Shown piece by piece: positions 44,261 through 55,633 of a stretch of DNA of 64,000 bases. The DNA comes from Rhyacophila brunnea (Eukaryota > Arthropoda > Insecta > Trichoptera > Rhyacophilidae). The translations under genes were made by a program, and so were the position numbers. Positions within the stretch are counted from its first letter, which is position 1, and each line of letters starts with the position of its first letter. Location of the stretch: assembly GCA_022495005.1 (NCBI GenBank), contig JAGYXB010000700.1, positions 186,001 through 250,000 of the forward strand, in the 5' to 3' direction. The notes below the pieces were generated by a model. That model made no database searches. It was not told the origin of the DNA and saw only the letters and a program-made list of their open reading frames with translations.

Positions 44261-44566
44261 TGGGTTTATTCTATACTTATCTACCGCTAAAGTGATAAAG
44301 TGATAAATATTATCAAACTTAGGGTAGGTTTGTATCAAAATATTAGCACTTATTGTAACAATTACACGAAGTTGGTTTTTATTGTTGCAATAAGTGCTAT
44401 ATTTTGACAGCACCTATCTTGCTGCTGTTAAAATATCGCACTTATTGCAACAATAAAAACCAGCTTCGTGTAATTGTTACAATAAGTGCTAATATTTTGA
44501 TACAAACCTACCCTAAGTCTGATACTATTTATCAATTTAGTGTTCGATAAGTATAGAATAGACCCA
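44261..44566. repeat. 306-bp palindrome
   Basis: The arms run outward from a centre near 44413 (GACAGCACCTATCTTGCTGCTGT) and remain complementary to TGGGTTTATTCTATACTTAT / ATAAGTATAGAATAGACCCA. The inner 90 bp per arm is almost perfect (ACTTATTGTAACAATTACAC); the outer 55 bp is diverged with a small indel. Probably a foldback MITE related to the inverted repeat at 22455. Confidence 0.88.
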
Positions 44567-44960
44567 ATGAATACGTAAATGATAGTTTTTAGTCTAGGAA
44601 AAACCGGATAAATGGATGGGTTCAAACTCAAACTGACTCTATATTATAATAGACCTTATTAAATTAAATATTAATTAGATATGCATTTTAAGATAAACAG
44701 GTAACTTCAAGACATGTCATTTCTAAACAAAATAGATCCCCCACTTGGCTAAATATTAATATTGCCTCATACAAATTACAAATACGGTAAATTTGAGTAA
44801 AAAACTTCCTCATTAGGTAGGTGAATTGTGGCGTCATATTATGTTTATAGGTAAGTGCCTACAATATATTCCTAAATATTATAATAATTATGGTTCCGCA
44901 TTACATAGTATTTGATACTAAACCAAGAGATGTCACTGAGAGTTGAAGCTTTCGAGATGT
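44567..44960. other. No supported feature
   Basis: AT-rich, without partner copies. Confidence 0.35.
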
Positions 44961-44967
44961 GGCTATA

Positions 44968-45387
44968 ATCATCATCATCAGCCTGAATCTATCCACTGCT
45001 GGATGAAGGCATCTTCAAGCTGCTTCTACTTCTCTCGGTCCTGTGCGTTGTTTTGCCACGTACTTCCGCAGAGCTTTATCATTTCATCGATCCAGCGGCC
45101 TCTAGGTCTACCTTGCGGACGTTTTGTACTTCTTGGATACCACTGGATGACTAGTTTTGTCCAACGATTGCCTCTTCTTCGAGCTATGTGTCCAGCCCAT
45201 CTCTATTTAAGGCTTTTAATAAACTCTATTACATCGCAAACCGTTGTCTGCTTCCTTCCTTAGCCCAGCATGCACCTCTCCATACCACGTTGTGCTACTC
45301 TAAGTTTCTGGATCTCTCTTTTACTTAGGGTCCATGTTTCACACGCATATGTGATCACGGGAAGCACATACTGGTTGAACACTTTGC
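44968..45387 (-). pseudogene. RTE-like LINE, longest 3' fragment in the window
   Basis: In reverse this reads VFNQYVLPVITYACETWTLS, KREIQKLRVAQRGMERCMLG, then after a stop the RWAGHIARRRGNRWTKL and GRPRGRWIDEMIKLCGSTW blocks, ending QLEDAFIQQWIDSG, TGA and the (GAT)n tail. This is the region after the reverse transcriptase palm, through the C-terminus, of an RTE-clade protein. The LPxxTYAxETW motif is diagnostic of insect non-LTR elements. In-frame stops show that it is dead. GCTATAAT occurs on both sides (44962-44969, 45388-45395), a likely short TSD. The same family supplied 19627-19911 and 24699-24980. Confidence 0.9.
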
Positions 45388-45403
45388 GCTATAATACCTA
45401 GGT

Positions 45404-45779
45404 CATGGCCCCCACAAGGGTGGGCCCGGCGTGGCGAATCGACCAGATAAGTGATTTAAAGACACATCACAAATTCTCTCGAATAGTAAAAAAAAGTCGC
45501 CAGCGGCGCTATTTATCTTCAATATTATTATTATTTAAAATTATGTGGTTGTACGATACAATTTTTAATTGTCTGTCGATAACTCGACAATTCCATAATT
45601 CAAATAGACATTCAAATATACAAAAAACACTAAATAGGTAGGTATACACATTAATTTTACCGCGTACACCATTTGGAAAACGCTACCGTAGAGCGTCACA
45701 CTGCCTTTATCTTTAGCGATAGGTAGGGGGCCGTCAAAGATCCTAGCCTGGGGGCCCGCTTCAGGATGTGGGGGCCATG
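45404..45779 (-). mobile_element. Family D hAT MITE, reverse
   Basis: CATGGCCCCCACAAGGGTGG to CAGGATGTGGGGGCCATG. The flanks ACCTAGGT and GCCTCAGG are weakly similar, so the TSD is decayed. It contains GTCGCCAGCGGCGCTATTTA. Confidence 0.85.
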
Positions 45780-45974
45780 GCCTCAGGCATCCGTGTCCCT
45801 AAACTCACAACTGCATAGTTTGTAAAATAATCTGAATAGCTAACAACTGTGTGGAAGTAGGTATGTATTTTTTGTTGGGATATCAATTTTGTTTTTCACC
45901 ATAATAAAACTGACAAACATAAATCTTAATTTGACGTCAAACTAGTTCTACACGGAAAACATACCTAAGTAATG

Positions 45975-46620
45975 GGAACTGAAATACCTAACGGGTGTGG
46001 AGTAACAGGCAACCGATCTCGATTGTGGAAGAATATGAGATGGGTAAACTTAAACACGTGTCAAGAATAGGTACGATTGTACTTCATGCTGACAACTGCT
46101 CTCGGTTTAGGTTCCATGTAAATTGTACGTTAAACATTTCACCGTGGCACAGTTCGCCGTGAGCTTTCTTATCGGAAAATTTTATTACATTCAATATGAA
46201 CATTAATTCAATTTTCATAGCTGATCTGAAAACCATAACAACATAACAAATAATCCACTATATCGGCTATTTTTAAAATTCGTTTGCTGCTGTCTTTCTG
46301 TAAAGTGTAAACTGACAAGAACCGTGTTTTATTTAGACACGAATTTTATGTTACTACTATACGACCCAAAGAGGTTAGACGGTCTTTAATATATGACCAT
46401 AAAATATATCACAGTGAAGTGTGATACGGCGAACTGCATACGTACAAGTTTCCGGACACGCTCAGTTTATGCACTAACGCTCATTCAATATTGGTGTATT
46501 TGAAGGTTGAAACACACACTATTGCACGTCTATAATGTGTTTTTCATTTTTGTAGGACACACCACATTCAAAACTCTTGTACTTGGGGTATAGAATATCT
46601 TAATTTTATTTATTAATATG
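45975..46620 (+). repeat. Family L repeat split by family B
   Basis: GGGAACTGAAATACCTAACG to CTCGGTTTA, then resuming CTCAGTTTATGCACTAACGC after the B insertion and ending near TTAATATGTTCTGTG. Confidence 0.85.
46110..46460 (-). mobile_element. Family B element, full-length copy with TSD
   Basis: It starts GGTTCCATGTAAATTGTACG and ends ACAAGTTTCCGGACACG. CTCGGTTTA and CTCAGTTTA (one mismatch) flank it. At 351 bp it is the best-bounded family B copy and defines its ends. The flank of 8-9 bp leaves the superfamily open. Confidence 0.82.
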
Positions 46621-46704
46621 TTCTGTGCTTAGCACCCTTGTTTATTCCTGCCGGCTAGGCAGATAGATTTTGTTAACGTCCCCCTTCCCAACGCTATAAA
46701 TATC

Positions 46705-46945
46705 AATAAATATGGGATAAACTTAAGCACGTGTCAAGAATACGATTGTCCTTCATTCTGACAACTGCAGTCTCGGTGAATGCACTGACACTCATTCAAT
46801 ATTGGTGTATTTGAAGATTGCAACACACACTATTGCACGTCTATAATGTGTGTTTCATTTTCGTAGGACACAACACATTCAAAAGTCTGCTTCAAAATGT
46901 AGCCTATCTGAATTATATTCATTAATCTGTTCTGTGTATACCTAC
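46705..46945 (+). repeat. Family L repeat, second copy
   Basis: ATGGGATAAACTTAAGCACG to TTCATTAATCTGTTCTGTG. It lacks the first 60 bp or so of the family. Confidence 0.75.
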
Positions 46946-46959
46946 ATAATAAATGTTCC

Positions 46960-47435
46960 CAAAACATTTAGATAATAGAATAATTCATAAATTAAGATTT
47001 AAAAAGTTTATATAGAATGTATTTTATTTACCTGCAGTTACAAACACAGCAGTTAAAACCCAGAATGTATTGCATATAAAAAATATATAAATGACGTCAC
47101 TTTAAAACGAATGTAAAAACTTTATCCGCTGCAAAAAAACAATAATAGAACACTTCAATTTAACGTAAACACTGTTTATATTGATTTTTTAACAAAATTT
47201 CTACTTTTTTAACGGCAACAATACTGGGAATCGATTAAAAATCCAATTCGCAAAAATGATAAATGTTGGCACTTCGCGGAAATATTGGACTTTTCGCTCC
47301 AATTAATTTAGCAATTTACCCCACTTGTGATTGAAACAACTCTTTTAACACTGCATAAAATACTAACCAACTGTCAAATTATTCACTTTCAGTATCAATC
47401 GACTACTATTGTGTCAGATTTGGGGATAATTTCAA
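46960..47435. other. No supported feature
   Basis: AT-rich, apparently single copy. Confidence 0.35.
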
Positions 47436-47439
47436 CAAA

Positions 47440-47640
47440 TAAACAGCGCGCGCGTGTCGAATTATTTGTACGTCAAAAAAAGCCGGTAAATCGCGGTTCG
47501 TCGGGCGATAAACAACACAACCGACCGTTGGCAATGTACTAAATTAATTTTACCTTTCCTCGTTTTTGATTCACGGCTGTCGGATGCGTTCGGAAATATT
47601 CGTAAGTTGTCGGCCGTAATTTATGTCAGCGGCTCTGTAA
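47440..47640. promoter_or_regulatory. CpG-rich single-copy island, possible promoter or 5' exon
   Basis: It contains dense CpG (CAGCGCGCGCGTGTCG, GGTTCGTCGGGCGAT, CGGCTGTCGGATGCGTTCGG) within an AT-rich region, with no repeat partner. It lies about 4.6 kb upstream of the minus-strand exon at 42590-42949. In that orientation GAGGAAAG|GTAAAATT near 47557 is a plausible donor, so a noncoding first exon could end there. No TATA box or initiator is convincing. Confidence 0.3.
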
Positions 47641-47775
47641 CTTTAAAATTAATGACAATTAATTTAAATGGTTAGAATTATTTATTATGTATATTATTTT
47701 TTCCGGGAATCGAATTTAGCACAGACTTAATGGCACCTTATTAGATAGGTAGGTAGATACCTACATGTGATATGT

Positions 47776-48428
47776 ATCTATGTTGTTAGATAATTTTTAT
47801 TAAAGGTGATAGGACATTGCCGACTCGAGTAGAAAGCCGATACATTCACAATGACTGGTCCTACTTTTTCCGCCCCTCCCGTTGTTTTCTATGGATGACC
47901 TGTCATTGTTCTATACTCTATAGAGTGCTCATACTGACGCGTCTGTCGTGTTCACACAGAGAATGGTTTGATTTGAATAGCTAAGTTACATGATAAATAA
48001 TGCACTAGCCTTCTACAAATGTAATGTAATAAATACTACATATTTTTTGGAAATCGATATTACCACCGGTTTTTGTGTGAAGGACTAGTCTGACTTTGAC
48101 AGCTGATGAATAACAGGAATGTATATTAGTTATTAATAACACTGATAATTAATATATTTGAATTTTTTGTGTGAAGGACTAGTCTGATTTTGACAGCTGA
48201 TGAATAACAGGAATGTATATTAGTTATTAATAACACTGATAATTAATATATTTGAATTTTTTTTTTTTATAATTCAATTTTAAACGAGCAACAAGCAATC
48301 TGGGATCTGATTTTAACAGCTGAAAAGTGGACCACTCGTTGCTTGTGCAAAACGTTATGCTCAGGCTTTATTAATCTAAAGATGGCGGTGATCTATGTTG
48401 TTAGATAATTTTATTAAAGGTGATAGGA
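47776..48428. repeat. Segment bounded by 39-bp direct repeats
   Basis: ATCTATGTTGTTAGATAATT...GGTGATAGGA occurs at 47776-47814 and 48391-48428 with a one-base indel. Between them lie a 94-bp tandem duplication and other single-copy sequence. The direct repeats are too short for ordinary LTRs; a local duplication is likelier. Confidence 0.6.
48071..48258. repeat. 94-bp tandem duplication
   Basis: Two copies of a unit starting TTTTGTGTGAAGGACTAGTC, identical except one C/T (GACTTTGAC versus GATTTTGAC). A very recent event. Confidence 0.92.
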
Positions 48429-48429
48429 T

Positions 48430-49800
48430 CATATTATTATAGGTAGGTATATGAGGATTCAATGTATACAAGTGCAGCAGTAACCAACCGGAGTGAATTG
48501 ACTTTAAAGTAAAATATTGCCGCGTTTGCACGTGTCGATTTTGTTGCTCAACTGACTGTTGGATGTAATAAAAATGAAATTGAAAGGAATATTCCTACAT
48601 ATTATCAATATTAGTTGAATCGTTAGTCGAAATTAATAATACCGTGTTTTCGTGTGGTGATTTTTGTCGTTGAGCTGTATTTTGAATATGATTATTTATT
48701 GTAGGTGGCGCTTTTTGCAGTGGACTGTAATTTGAAGATGCTAGTGGATGGATTACGGATATAGGGGGGGAGGGTATCAAACAAATGTCACGTGAGTTAA
48801 TTGTAGTCAATAATTTGCTAGGCTACAAGTTGACTCGAATAATGATTGACTGATAGACCGACAAAAGTAGATAGGGCATTGACTACGTTCAATTCAGCTT
48901 ACAGTTTAATCAACTTTGTTTAAATATGTTTCCCACTTATCAATTAATTGACTTTTAACTGTCATTCAACATACAGTCGAATGCCAAAAATCGTCGCATA
49001 AGATGGCGTCGATTGATTTTTTTAGTTCGTTAATGTCATCATTATTTCATAAAAAGGCACCCTCTGCAGCCAACTAATCGCATTGTCGACTCCGATGATG
49101 ATTCACAATTTAATCGACTAAAAGTAGAAAGGAACTTCATTAAATTCAATATACAAGTCATCAACTTTGCTGAACCTGTCATCCACCAATTTGTTGAAAA
49201 ACGCGCAGGCGTTGTGCTGTTTTGGCAATGTGGTTGTGTGCTTGTGAGTTGTGACTGTGCCCCTTCATAATCTTCCTTCTTACCCGCTGAAGTATTGAAT
49301 CCAAGACCTACTATAATGATTCAAATTATAATATTTATAAGTATTGAGCGCATAACACATTATTAAGATAGAAATGCAAAAGCCAGCCGCATGGAACAAG
49401 GTTTTGAAACTTATTTTTTTACAGTTTACAACTTCTTAATGGCGGTCAGCAAGAAATACAAAGCGCATCTACAGAGAATTAGACTATTGTTTTATGTATC
49501 CTAGGCGTTGGGGGTTTGGAGGCCCCCTTGAGAAAAATATGGTGATTTTACACTTCCATTATTTTTTAAGTTAAGATTTCGGCACTTTCTAACGACGCGA
49601 TCATATAGTCTGCTTCATGGAAAACCGCCATTGCTCTCAAACATTGTAATAATTCCTTCATTCGCCGACTTTTGTAGTGTGCTGCCCCTAAGGAACGCAT
49701 GACCTACCTACACCTACGAGACGTCACGGTATACATAACGTTTAAGAATCAATTTATAATAAGTATTACAAGATTCCCATTTGACAGTATGTATTCATAT
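48430..49800. other. Mostly single-copy-looking sequence
   Basis: No repeat partner apart from a CATTCGCCGAC...GAGACGTCACGG end at 49660-49730, shared with 10566 and 27651. No coding frame that I can defend; the 71-codon minus frame at 48595-48810 is unrecognised. Confidence 0.4.
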
Positions 49801-49810
49801 TTATCAGTCC

Positions 49811-50047
49811 CACGATGGCCAAGGGGCTTAAGCGTTGGCCTATAACGCAGTGGGTCCTAGGTTCGAATCCTGGGTCTGGTAAGTACACATATTGTTTTTT
49901 ACAATTTGTGTATAGGTCAGAGTATGGACCTAACATGTTGAGCAAGTGGCTGGTATCTATTTCTCGTAAAAACAAAATATGTTAATACAAACCTCCACTC
50001 GTGGAGGCCCATATGATCTTATTAGTATCGGAAATAGTCGAAAGAAA
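49811..50047 (+). mobile_element. tRNA-derived SINE, copy 4
   Basis: CACGATGGCCAAGGGGCTTA, GGTTCGAATCCTGGGTCTGG, the full body, then GGAAATAGTCGAAAGAAAAT. The A box has mutated to GATGGCCAAGGGGC. Confidence 0.9.
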
Positions 50048-50049
50048 AT

Positions 50050-50505
50050 TTGTTTAATATAAATAAAATAAATCTACCTGTTGATAGTATGAGAACATCT
50101 GCTTTAGATAACCATTATATTGCTTTCTCCTTCTATTACCTACATCCTCGCAGATTATTTACCTGTGTTGAAAAATGAAAAAAATACAGGTAGGTAGGTA
50201 TCTCATTTCTGTTTATATATTATGTTTTAATGGATTTTCAATACCTATTATATCGGACAAGATTCAACAAGTTCGAGGACAAGGAGTAGCTAGATATGGC
50301 CTGAAGGAAGTTAATATTTAATGATGATTGGCGTCATATCTTGTTATCGTCATAGCTTGTTAACGAAATCTTTTTTAAACTCTTCTGGACAATTTTTTCC
50401 CGTCCAGAATGAAAGTCGAAAGCTTCTTTTAGTCATAGAGCAAAAAAAAAAATAGTGCGGGAAGTTGGCTCCTCGATGCTACTCGATTGATTTTTCTAAA
50501 TAATC
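50050..50505. other. No supported feature
   Basis: AT-rich, no partner copy. Confidence 0.35.
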
Positions 50506-50509
50506 CGGG

Positions 50510-50606
50510 ACATTGCGCGTCCCGGACAAGCTTCAACCGGGATCCTGTACAAGAGTTTCAATTCCGGGACGATCCCGGCCAACCCGGGACAGTTGGCAAC
50601 CCTAGT
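50510..50606 (-). mobile_element. hAT-like terminus (CTAGGGTTGCCAACTGTCCC)
   Basis: The right border reads GGGACAGTTGGCAACCCTAG, preceded by several CCGGGAC motifs. It has the style of insect DNA transposon ends; the other end was not found. Confidence 0.4.
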
Positions 50607-50734
50607 TGAGACGGTGGCGAAGACTTGATACTAAACCATTATTTACCGCTTACATCCAATCATAGAAATAATTTGAATATTCGAATTATCTAAACATAAT
50701 AGCCACAAAGAAATTACCATGAATAAATTCAAAT

Positions 50735-51910
50735 TCAAATTCAAAATATTTACAGGTAAGTACATAGTTAGCTTTACAAATTACAAATTCAAGAGGTTCA
50801 CAACATGGCATGAACAAAACAAAGACATATAAGCAGCATTATTGCTAGAGTACCTAGTAGAGATGGGAAAACTGGTCGATTTTGAAGACTAAGTTAGTAT
50901 ACTTACTACCAGTATAAGTATAGAAACTTGTTCCAAAATACTTACTAGTATTTGGAATACTATATAGATCGTTTGGCGTGCGTATGCGGCAAAAGTTTCA
51001 TACTCAACTGAAACTAAAACCAACTCCATATTATTAGTAGGCATTTTAAAATACGTATCGGCTCAGGGAACTCAGACTGTGTATCGGCTTCAATATAATC
51101 GCTAAAAATACGCTGAGCTCCGCTTGTCGAAAAGTCCCATTTCTTATAAAATTTTAAATTTATGAGTTGTTTTTCTGTTAGGTTACAATATTATTGTTAA
51201 CAAAAATGAATAACAGTGATTTTTTTTAATTTTTAACATCTCTTGAGCGGTATATAACAAGCCTAAGCCTGTGCGTCATCTCACCACTGTGCTGCGACAC
51301 AAAATTTATGACCTATTATTATCCATACATTCGAACGCAATAGACTAATAAATTAAAATATACCTATATTCAAGTGCTATTTCGTTCGTGCGCATTTAAT
51401 GTCAATAGTGTTGAAAGTCTACCAACTGGTGAGTGCACAAAACAGCGACTCGCGATGATATCATCACAAGTTTTTTTGGAATAAGTTTATTGGGCCACAA
51501 ATACTTAGTATGGGTAGTTTCATCCGAAACTTGAGCACACAAACTGGTGACAGATTTCCAACTCACCTCTAGTACCTAGATATACAAAGTAAAATTTCGC
51601 TAGATACCTACTACAACAATAATTAATTTTAAAGTGGATAAGTACATGGAAGTAAGCCGAATGAGCAAGTAGGCCATATTTAATAATTTATGAAATAATG
51701 TCCCCTTAACTCACTCTCACGTCAGTGGAATATATCAATATTGGAAGAGATTTCATTGAACACATTGACCTCCCAATTGGCATCATCAATGGCAGGTTAG
51801 TTCTGTACCTTGGGAGAACATACAACTGATGCTCCAGATTTCTAAGATACCTAGCTAACAGAGAAACACAGGTCAATACTACCAAGAATGGCAGAGTTCT
51901 CATTTATACT
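50735..51910 (-). mobile_element. LINE 3' fragment (family Q) split by family N
   Basis: The (AAATTC)n-like tail at 50735-50755, ACAAATTACAAATTCAAGAG, then after the N insertion CACTCTCACGTCAGTGGAAT and a 65-codon minus frame at 51706-51903. The same blocks occur at 37365-37645. Assignment to a non-LTR element rests on the tail and truncation; the frame is not a clear family match. Confidence 0.5.
50857..51570 (+). mobile_element. Family N hAT-like element, perfect 8-bp TSD
   Basis: It starts GTAGAGATGGGAAAACTGG and ends TTCCAACTCACCTCT. AGTACCTA lies on both sides (50849-50856, 51571-51578). It contains TACTTACTACCAGTATAAGT, the site hit by the ZMYM1-like hAT in the other N copy. Confidence 0.88.
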
Positions 51911-52061
51911 GCGCATAAGTCAGAAATAATATGCGGCCAAATATATAAATTATCTTCTAGTGTTGAAACTACAGTATGTAAGCATACCTAAGAGAAAGTC
52001 AGTTAGATAAAGTCACAGATAGTATCCATAGACTAATATGATAGTATACATATAGATATAG

Positions 52062-52544
52062 CAGTGGCGAAGGGTGGACGTAGGCTGTTAAGATCCGCCA
52101 TAAATATTGCACGTAAAACTTTGTCAGTCATACGTATTTCTTTTCATTAAACTAAGACTATCTACTATCTGTAGTGTTTGTTAGTTTTTAAAATGCAAAT
52201 AAACCCTACGAAACCAAGGCATAATAGATAATAGTCAAAAAAATACCAGTCTGTTTATAAAATATCAAAAATTATACAATTAAATCATACATAACTTTAT
52301 AGATAGAATAATATTTCTTACCTATTATAGTTTGGTTTAGACAGGGGTTGAATGGGGGAATGAAAAAGTATGCACAATTTTGTTGTATCGTCCAGCAGGG
52401 TTTAATTGATTTTTAAAAACTATTCAACACCATCTGTAAATTGTAGTCTTAGTACAATAAAAACAAATACGTGTGTGACTGACAAAGCTTAATGTGCACT
52501 ATTTATGGCGTATCTTAACAGCCTACCTCCACCCTTCACTACTG
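52062..52544 (+). mobile_element. Family A hAT MITE, complete, uninterrupted
   Basis: CAGTGGCGAAGGGTGGACGT to CTCCACCCTTCACTACTG. The flanks AGATATAG and CCATACAG match at 5 of 8. It is the best reference for the 480-bp MITE without nested elements; both arms and the GCACAATTTTGTTGTATCG centre are present. Confidence 0.88.
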
Positions 52545-52549
52545 CCATA

Positions 52550-52860
52550 CAGCGTCAAGTAATGGAGCTTCAAATATATTTTTTGAACCTGTATCACCAA
52601 TAAGCGCTGTATTTTAGAGTTATAGCTAGTTTTCCTTTATGGTGTTCAGGCATTCTGTACCCTTCAATTATTGTAAGAAAATAAAAAACATTTTAAATAT
52701 TTAATTATTAAATTAGTGATTCAATGCTATTTATTTTTTTTTATGTAATTCTGACATCTGTTGATAATTTCTGAAACATTTTATTAAATTTTTATAAGGT
52801 AGTGTTATTTATAATCAACAGATGCCACTTACAAGTAAAAATAATTTAAAACCATTTTCA
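52550..52860. other. No supported feature
   Basis: AT-rich with CAACAGATGYCA in inverted orientation at 52756 and 52818. Confidence 0.35.
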
Positions 52861-52864
52861 TGTA

Positions 52865-53300
52865 CATAATAATAATTACAAGATAAGAAGAACTTTTTAT
52901 ATACAACGTTTTTAAATTTTCTGTTGAACCATATAAACTTGACTTGTCTAGCTTAAACGATCAAAAAAATTTGTACTTGACATGTCATTTTGATTTCCAT
53001 AGTAATGCACGTATATATTATTAATAATTTAGTTGCTAGGATCTCAGACCCCTAGCAACCTATCAAGTGTGTCGAAATAACTTTTCATACAAAATAGAAT
53101 TAACTGAAAATAAAATTCAATTCTACTTAAAGATGGCTAAAAGTATTAAAAAAATGCATTGGCATCGTGTTCTGATATATTCTAAAAGTTTCAAATATCT
53201 AGCTAGTCGGGAAGTTGGTTAAAAATCGATTGCAAAATTTGAACCGGACAAAGAACCACCGGACAAATAAGAATACGAGCTAAGAAAAATGTTGTAATAA
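52865..53300 (+). repeat. Family H repeat
   Basis: TAATAATAATTACAAGATAA to ACGAGCTAAGAAAAATGTTG, aligned with the other three H copies. Confidence 0.87.
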
Positions 53301-53821
53301 TATAAACATTAGTTTACTAAAACTATAATTATTGGCTTTGGTCTTTAACCTATCGTCACCCTAGAACAACAAGGTATCATCTGGCATTTATATCAAACTG
53401 AGATATCGAGCTCCAAAGTTTTGAATATGAATAAAATCTTAACTATATGCAATGAAAATTGGTAGATATTAACAATACTATTATTATTGTATTATGTTTG
53501 TATTTTCAAAGCATTGTATACTAAATATATCTGATATTATCTAATCCAGACATTAAAATTTTGTGATGGAACTTAATTGCTCTGAAAATCGAAAAAAATC
53601 AGAGCAACAAAGTTCTATGTGATTATTAAACCTTGATGTTGTGAAAATATTTTGCTACAGGGCTTAATTATTGTGTTTAAAATTGAATAAAAATACCTTT
53701 TTCGATTAATTCTTTATTAAAACAACATTAAATTAAACATAGTTTATGAAAAATGACAGGACGTGGTATAAAAAAATGTTTCATAATACTGATATTTAGA
53801 ACAATATTAATAGTTTATAAA

Positions 53822-53930
53822 ATGACATGAAGTATCTTCACTTTCAAGGTTTTTGTTGTTAGAATCCATATGATCCATGATGAACGCTCCAGTGTACTCA
53901 CATAACTTCACAGCTCTGAAAAAAAAGTTT
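53822..53930 (-). pseudogene. Putative last exon inside the 2.6-kb element
   Basis: A near-ideal acceptor (CTTTTTTTTCAG, minus strand) precedes an open frame reading AVKLCEYTGAFIMDHMDSNN, then KNLESEDTSCHF and a TAA. The product is unknown to me. Together with the acceptor-preceded frame at 54112-54183 (GGSTWRSCRVCCLRKN, then DVSDDID and TAA) and the exon-like pieces at about 54315-54405 and 55531-55633, it suggests a small spliced gene. The CRVC pattern might be a metal-binding tail. Boundaries are approximate. Confidence 0.4.
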
Positions 53931-54111
53931 TTATGATAATAGACTGGCATAAAAAAATAGTTTCACAAAACTATTATTACGAAACCTCTCAAATTACTCA
54001 ATTTTTAAATGAAACTTAATAAAGATATCATTGTATTGTCACTGCAGTGATTCATAAAGTAATAATTAAATAGTTTATGAAAAGAGCTATTGCAACTATT
54101 ATTATTTAGTC

Positions 54112-54183
54112 AATATCATCGCTAACATCTATGTTTTTTCGCAAACAACATACTCTGCAACTTCTCCAAGTACTTCCACCTAC
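54112..54183 (-). pseudogene. Putative internal or terminal exon, Cys-rich
   Basis: An acceptor TTATTCAG then GTAGGTGGAAGTACTTGG opens a 25-codon frame with GSTWRSCRVCCLRKNIDVSD and a stop. The three cysteines could be part of a zinc-binding C-terminus as found in several transposases; that is inference. Confidence 0.35.
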
Positions 54184-54483
54184 CTGAATAATAAAAAGGA
54201 GAATATATATGAAATTATGACATATTCTAGAAAATATTTATTCAGATGTAATGTCAAATTTACAAAATATGAAAGAACAGCAAATAAATTAAGTAAGTAC
54301 TCATTTGAAAAGAAACATAAGTACCCAAAATCCTCATCAATTGTAATATCATCAGACAGTACCTATAACTTGAAGATCGTTTATATTATCCAATAAATTG
54401 AGATTGTTGCTGAAAATAAAATAAATAGATAATAGAATTACTTATATTAAATTTGAAACAAAATAGAATAATTAATTGCAATA

Positions 54484-55491
54484 CCGTAAAACCCCCTAAC
54501 TTCGCCCGGTTTTTTAACAGAAAGTCGTTTTGCCACCAAAATATCCACCAATATGAAGTCTTATAGATCTTATGTAATGCACAATGATAGTGTTTAATTT
54601 TATTTATATTGAAGTAATACCCTTTTCATACTAAATAATACAATAAATCACTATTTTTTATATAGACGAAGTTACGGCACGATTCCCTAACTTCGCCTAA
54701 TGTGTTTTAGTAGGTACAATAAAAAAATATTGTCTATGGATACTCACGAAATCTATTAAAAATAGCCTTAAGCAAATTCAGGTCTTATGCTAGAGACAAT
54801 TTGACATATTTTAAAGAAATATCTACGTTGGCGAAGATAGGAATCACTTCAATGACTGTTTCATACAACCTACCAATTTACGCTAGGGCTGCCAAAACCC
54901 AAAGCATTATAGTATCATTTTTATGTGTTGATTTACATAGTAAATTTTTAATAAAGGAAATATGAGAAAAATTGTTAACTGGTGATTCAAAGTGATGAAT
55001 AGTTTTTAGTCTAAAAACAATAAAAATAAAAAAAACACATTTATTTCAAGAAAATCGTTTTTTTGTGACAACCCTAAAGCCAAGGGAAGTGTAGGAACAA
55101 GTAGTTCAAAAAACATAGCCTGACATTGCATACTCAAATAATTGATGTTTTATTATAAATATCGGAAATCGCACGTTACATTTGGCAAGCAGACTATATC
55201 ACTATATTATATTAAAAATATGAAGAACCCACCTCTACAAGATTCGTAGAAATCAGCAAAAGTTCAGAGGTATTCCGAAAAAATCTCTTCAAACCGGACT
55301 CGAAAAAACGGCACTAACACAAACACGGCGAAAATAATGGCGGTTTGAAAATTGTGTGGTGACAGGACGAATATTATCTTTAAAATCGCCTCAGTGACTT
55401 AAAGTGGTGCAATAGTAAAAACATGAGTTTTTAGTGTTTAATTGATTTAGGTGAAGTTAGGGACACTTGGCGAAGTTAGGGGGTTTTACGG
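54484..55491. mobile_element. TA-flanked TIR element, 1008 bp (Tc1/mariner or pogo-like)
   Basis: The ends CCGTAAAACCCCCTAACTTC and GAAGTTAGGGGGTTTTACGG are exact complements, flanked by TA (54482-54483, 55492-55493). Extra GCGAAGTTAGGG-type motifs lie just inside both ends (54710 and 55451). No transposase frame. It is inserted in the intron of the element above. Confidence 0.85.
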
Positions 55492-55530
55492 TACATGAAT
55501 AACAAAAATAATACATAACCTCAAACTTAC

Positions 55531-55633
55531 CTTGTATTTAAAGCAACAATATTGTAGGTTGGTGAGGTATATTCGTAGTATTATCATCCTCTTAAATGTC
55601 CACAATACCCCTTTCACTTAAATTATTGCTCAT
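55531..55633 (-). pseudogene. Putative first exon inside the 2.6-kb element
   Basis: ATG at 55633-55631, then MSNNLSERGIVDI, a TAA, EDDNTTNIPHQPTILLL, another TAA, and a consensus donor ATACAAG|GTAAGTTTG (intron from 55530). Each stop is one change from a Gln codon. The acidic stretch and the exact donor argue for a formerly real exon. The following intron contains the TA-flanked MITE. Confidence 0.4.

Noticed and set aside
48071..48258. CRISPR-like or satellite array
   Set aside because: Only two units, no spacers, eukaryotic context.
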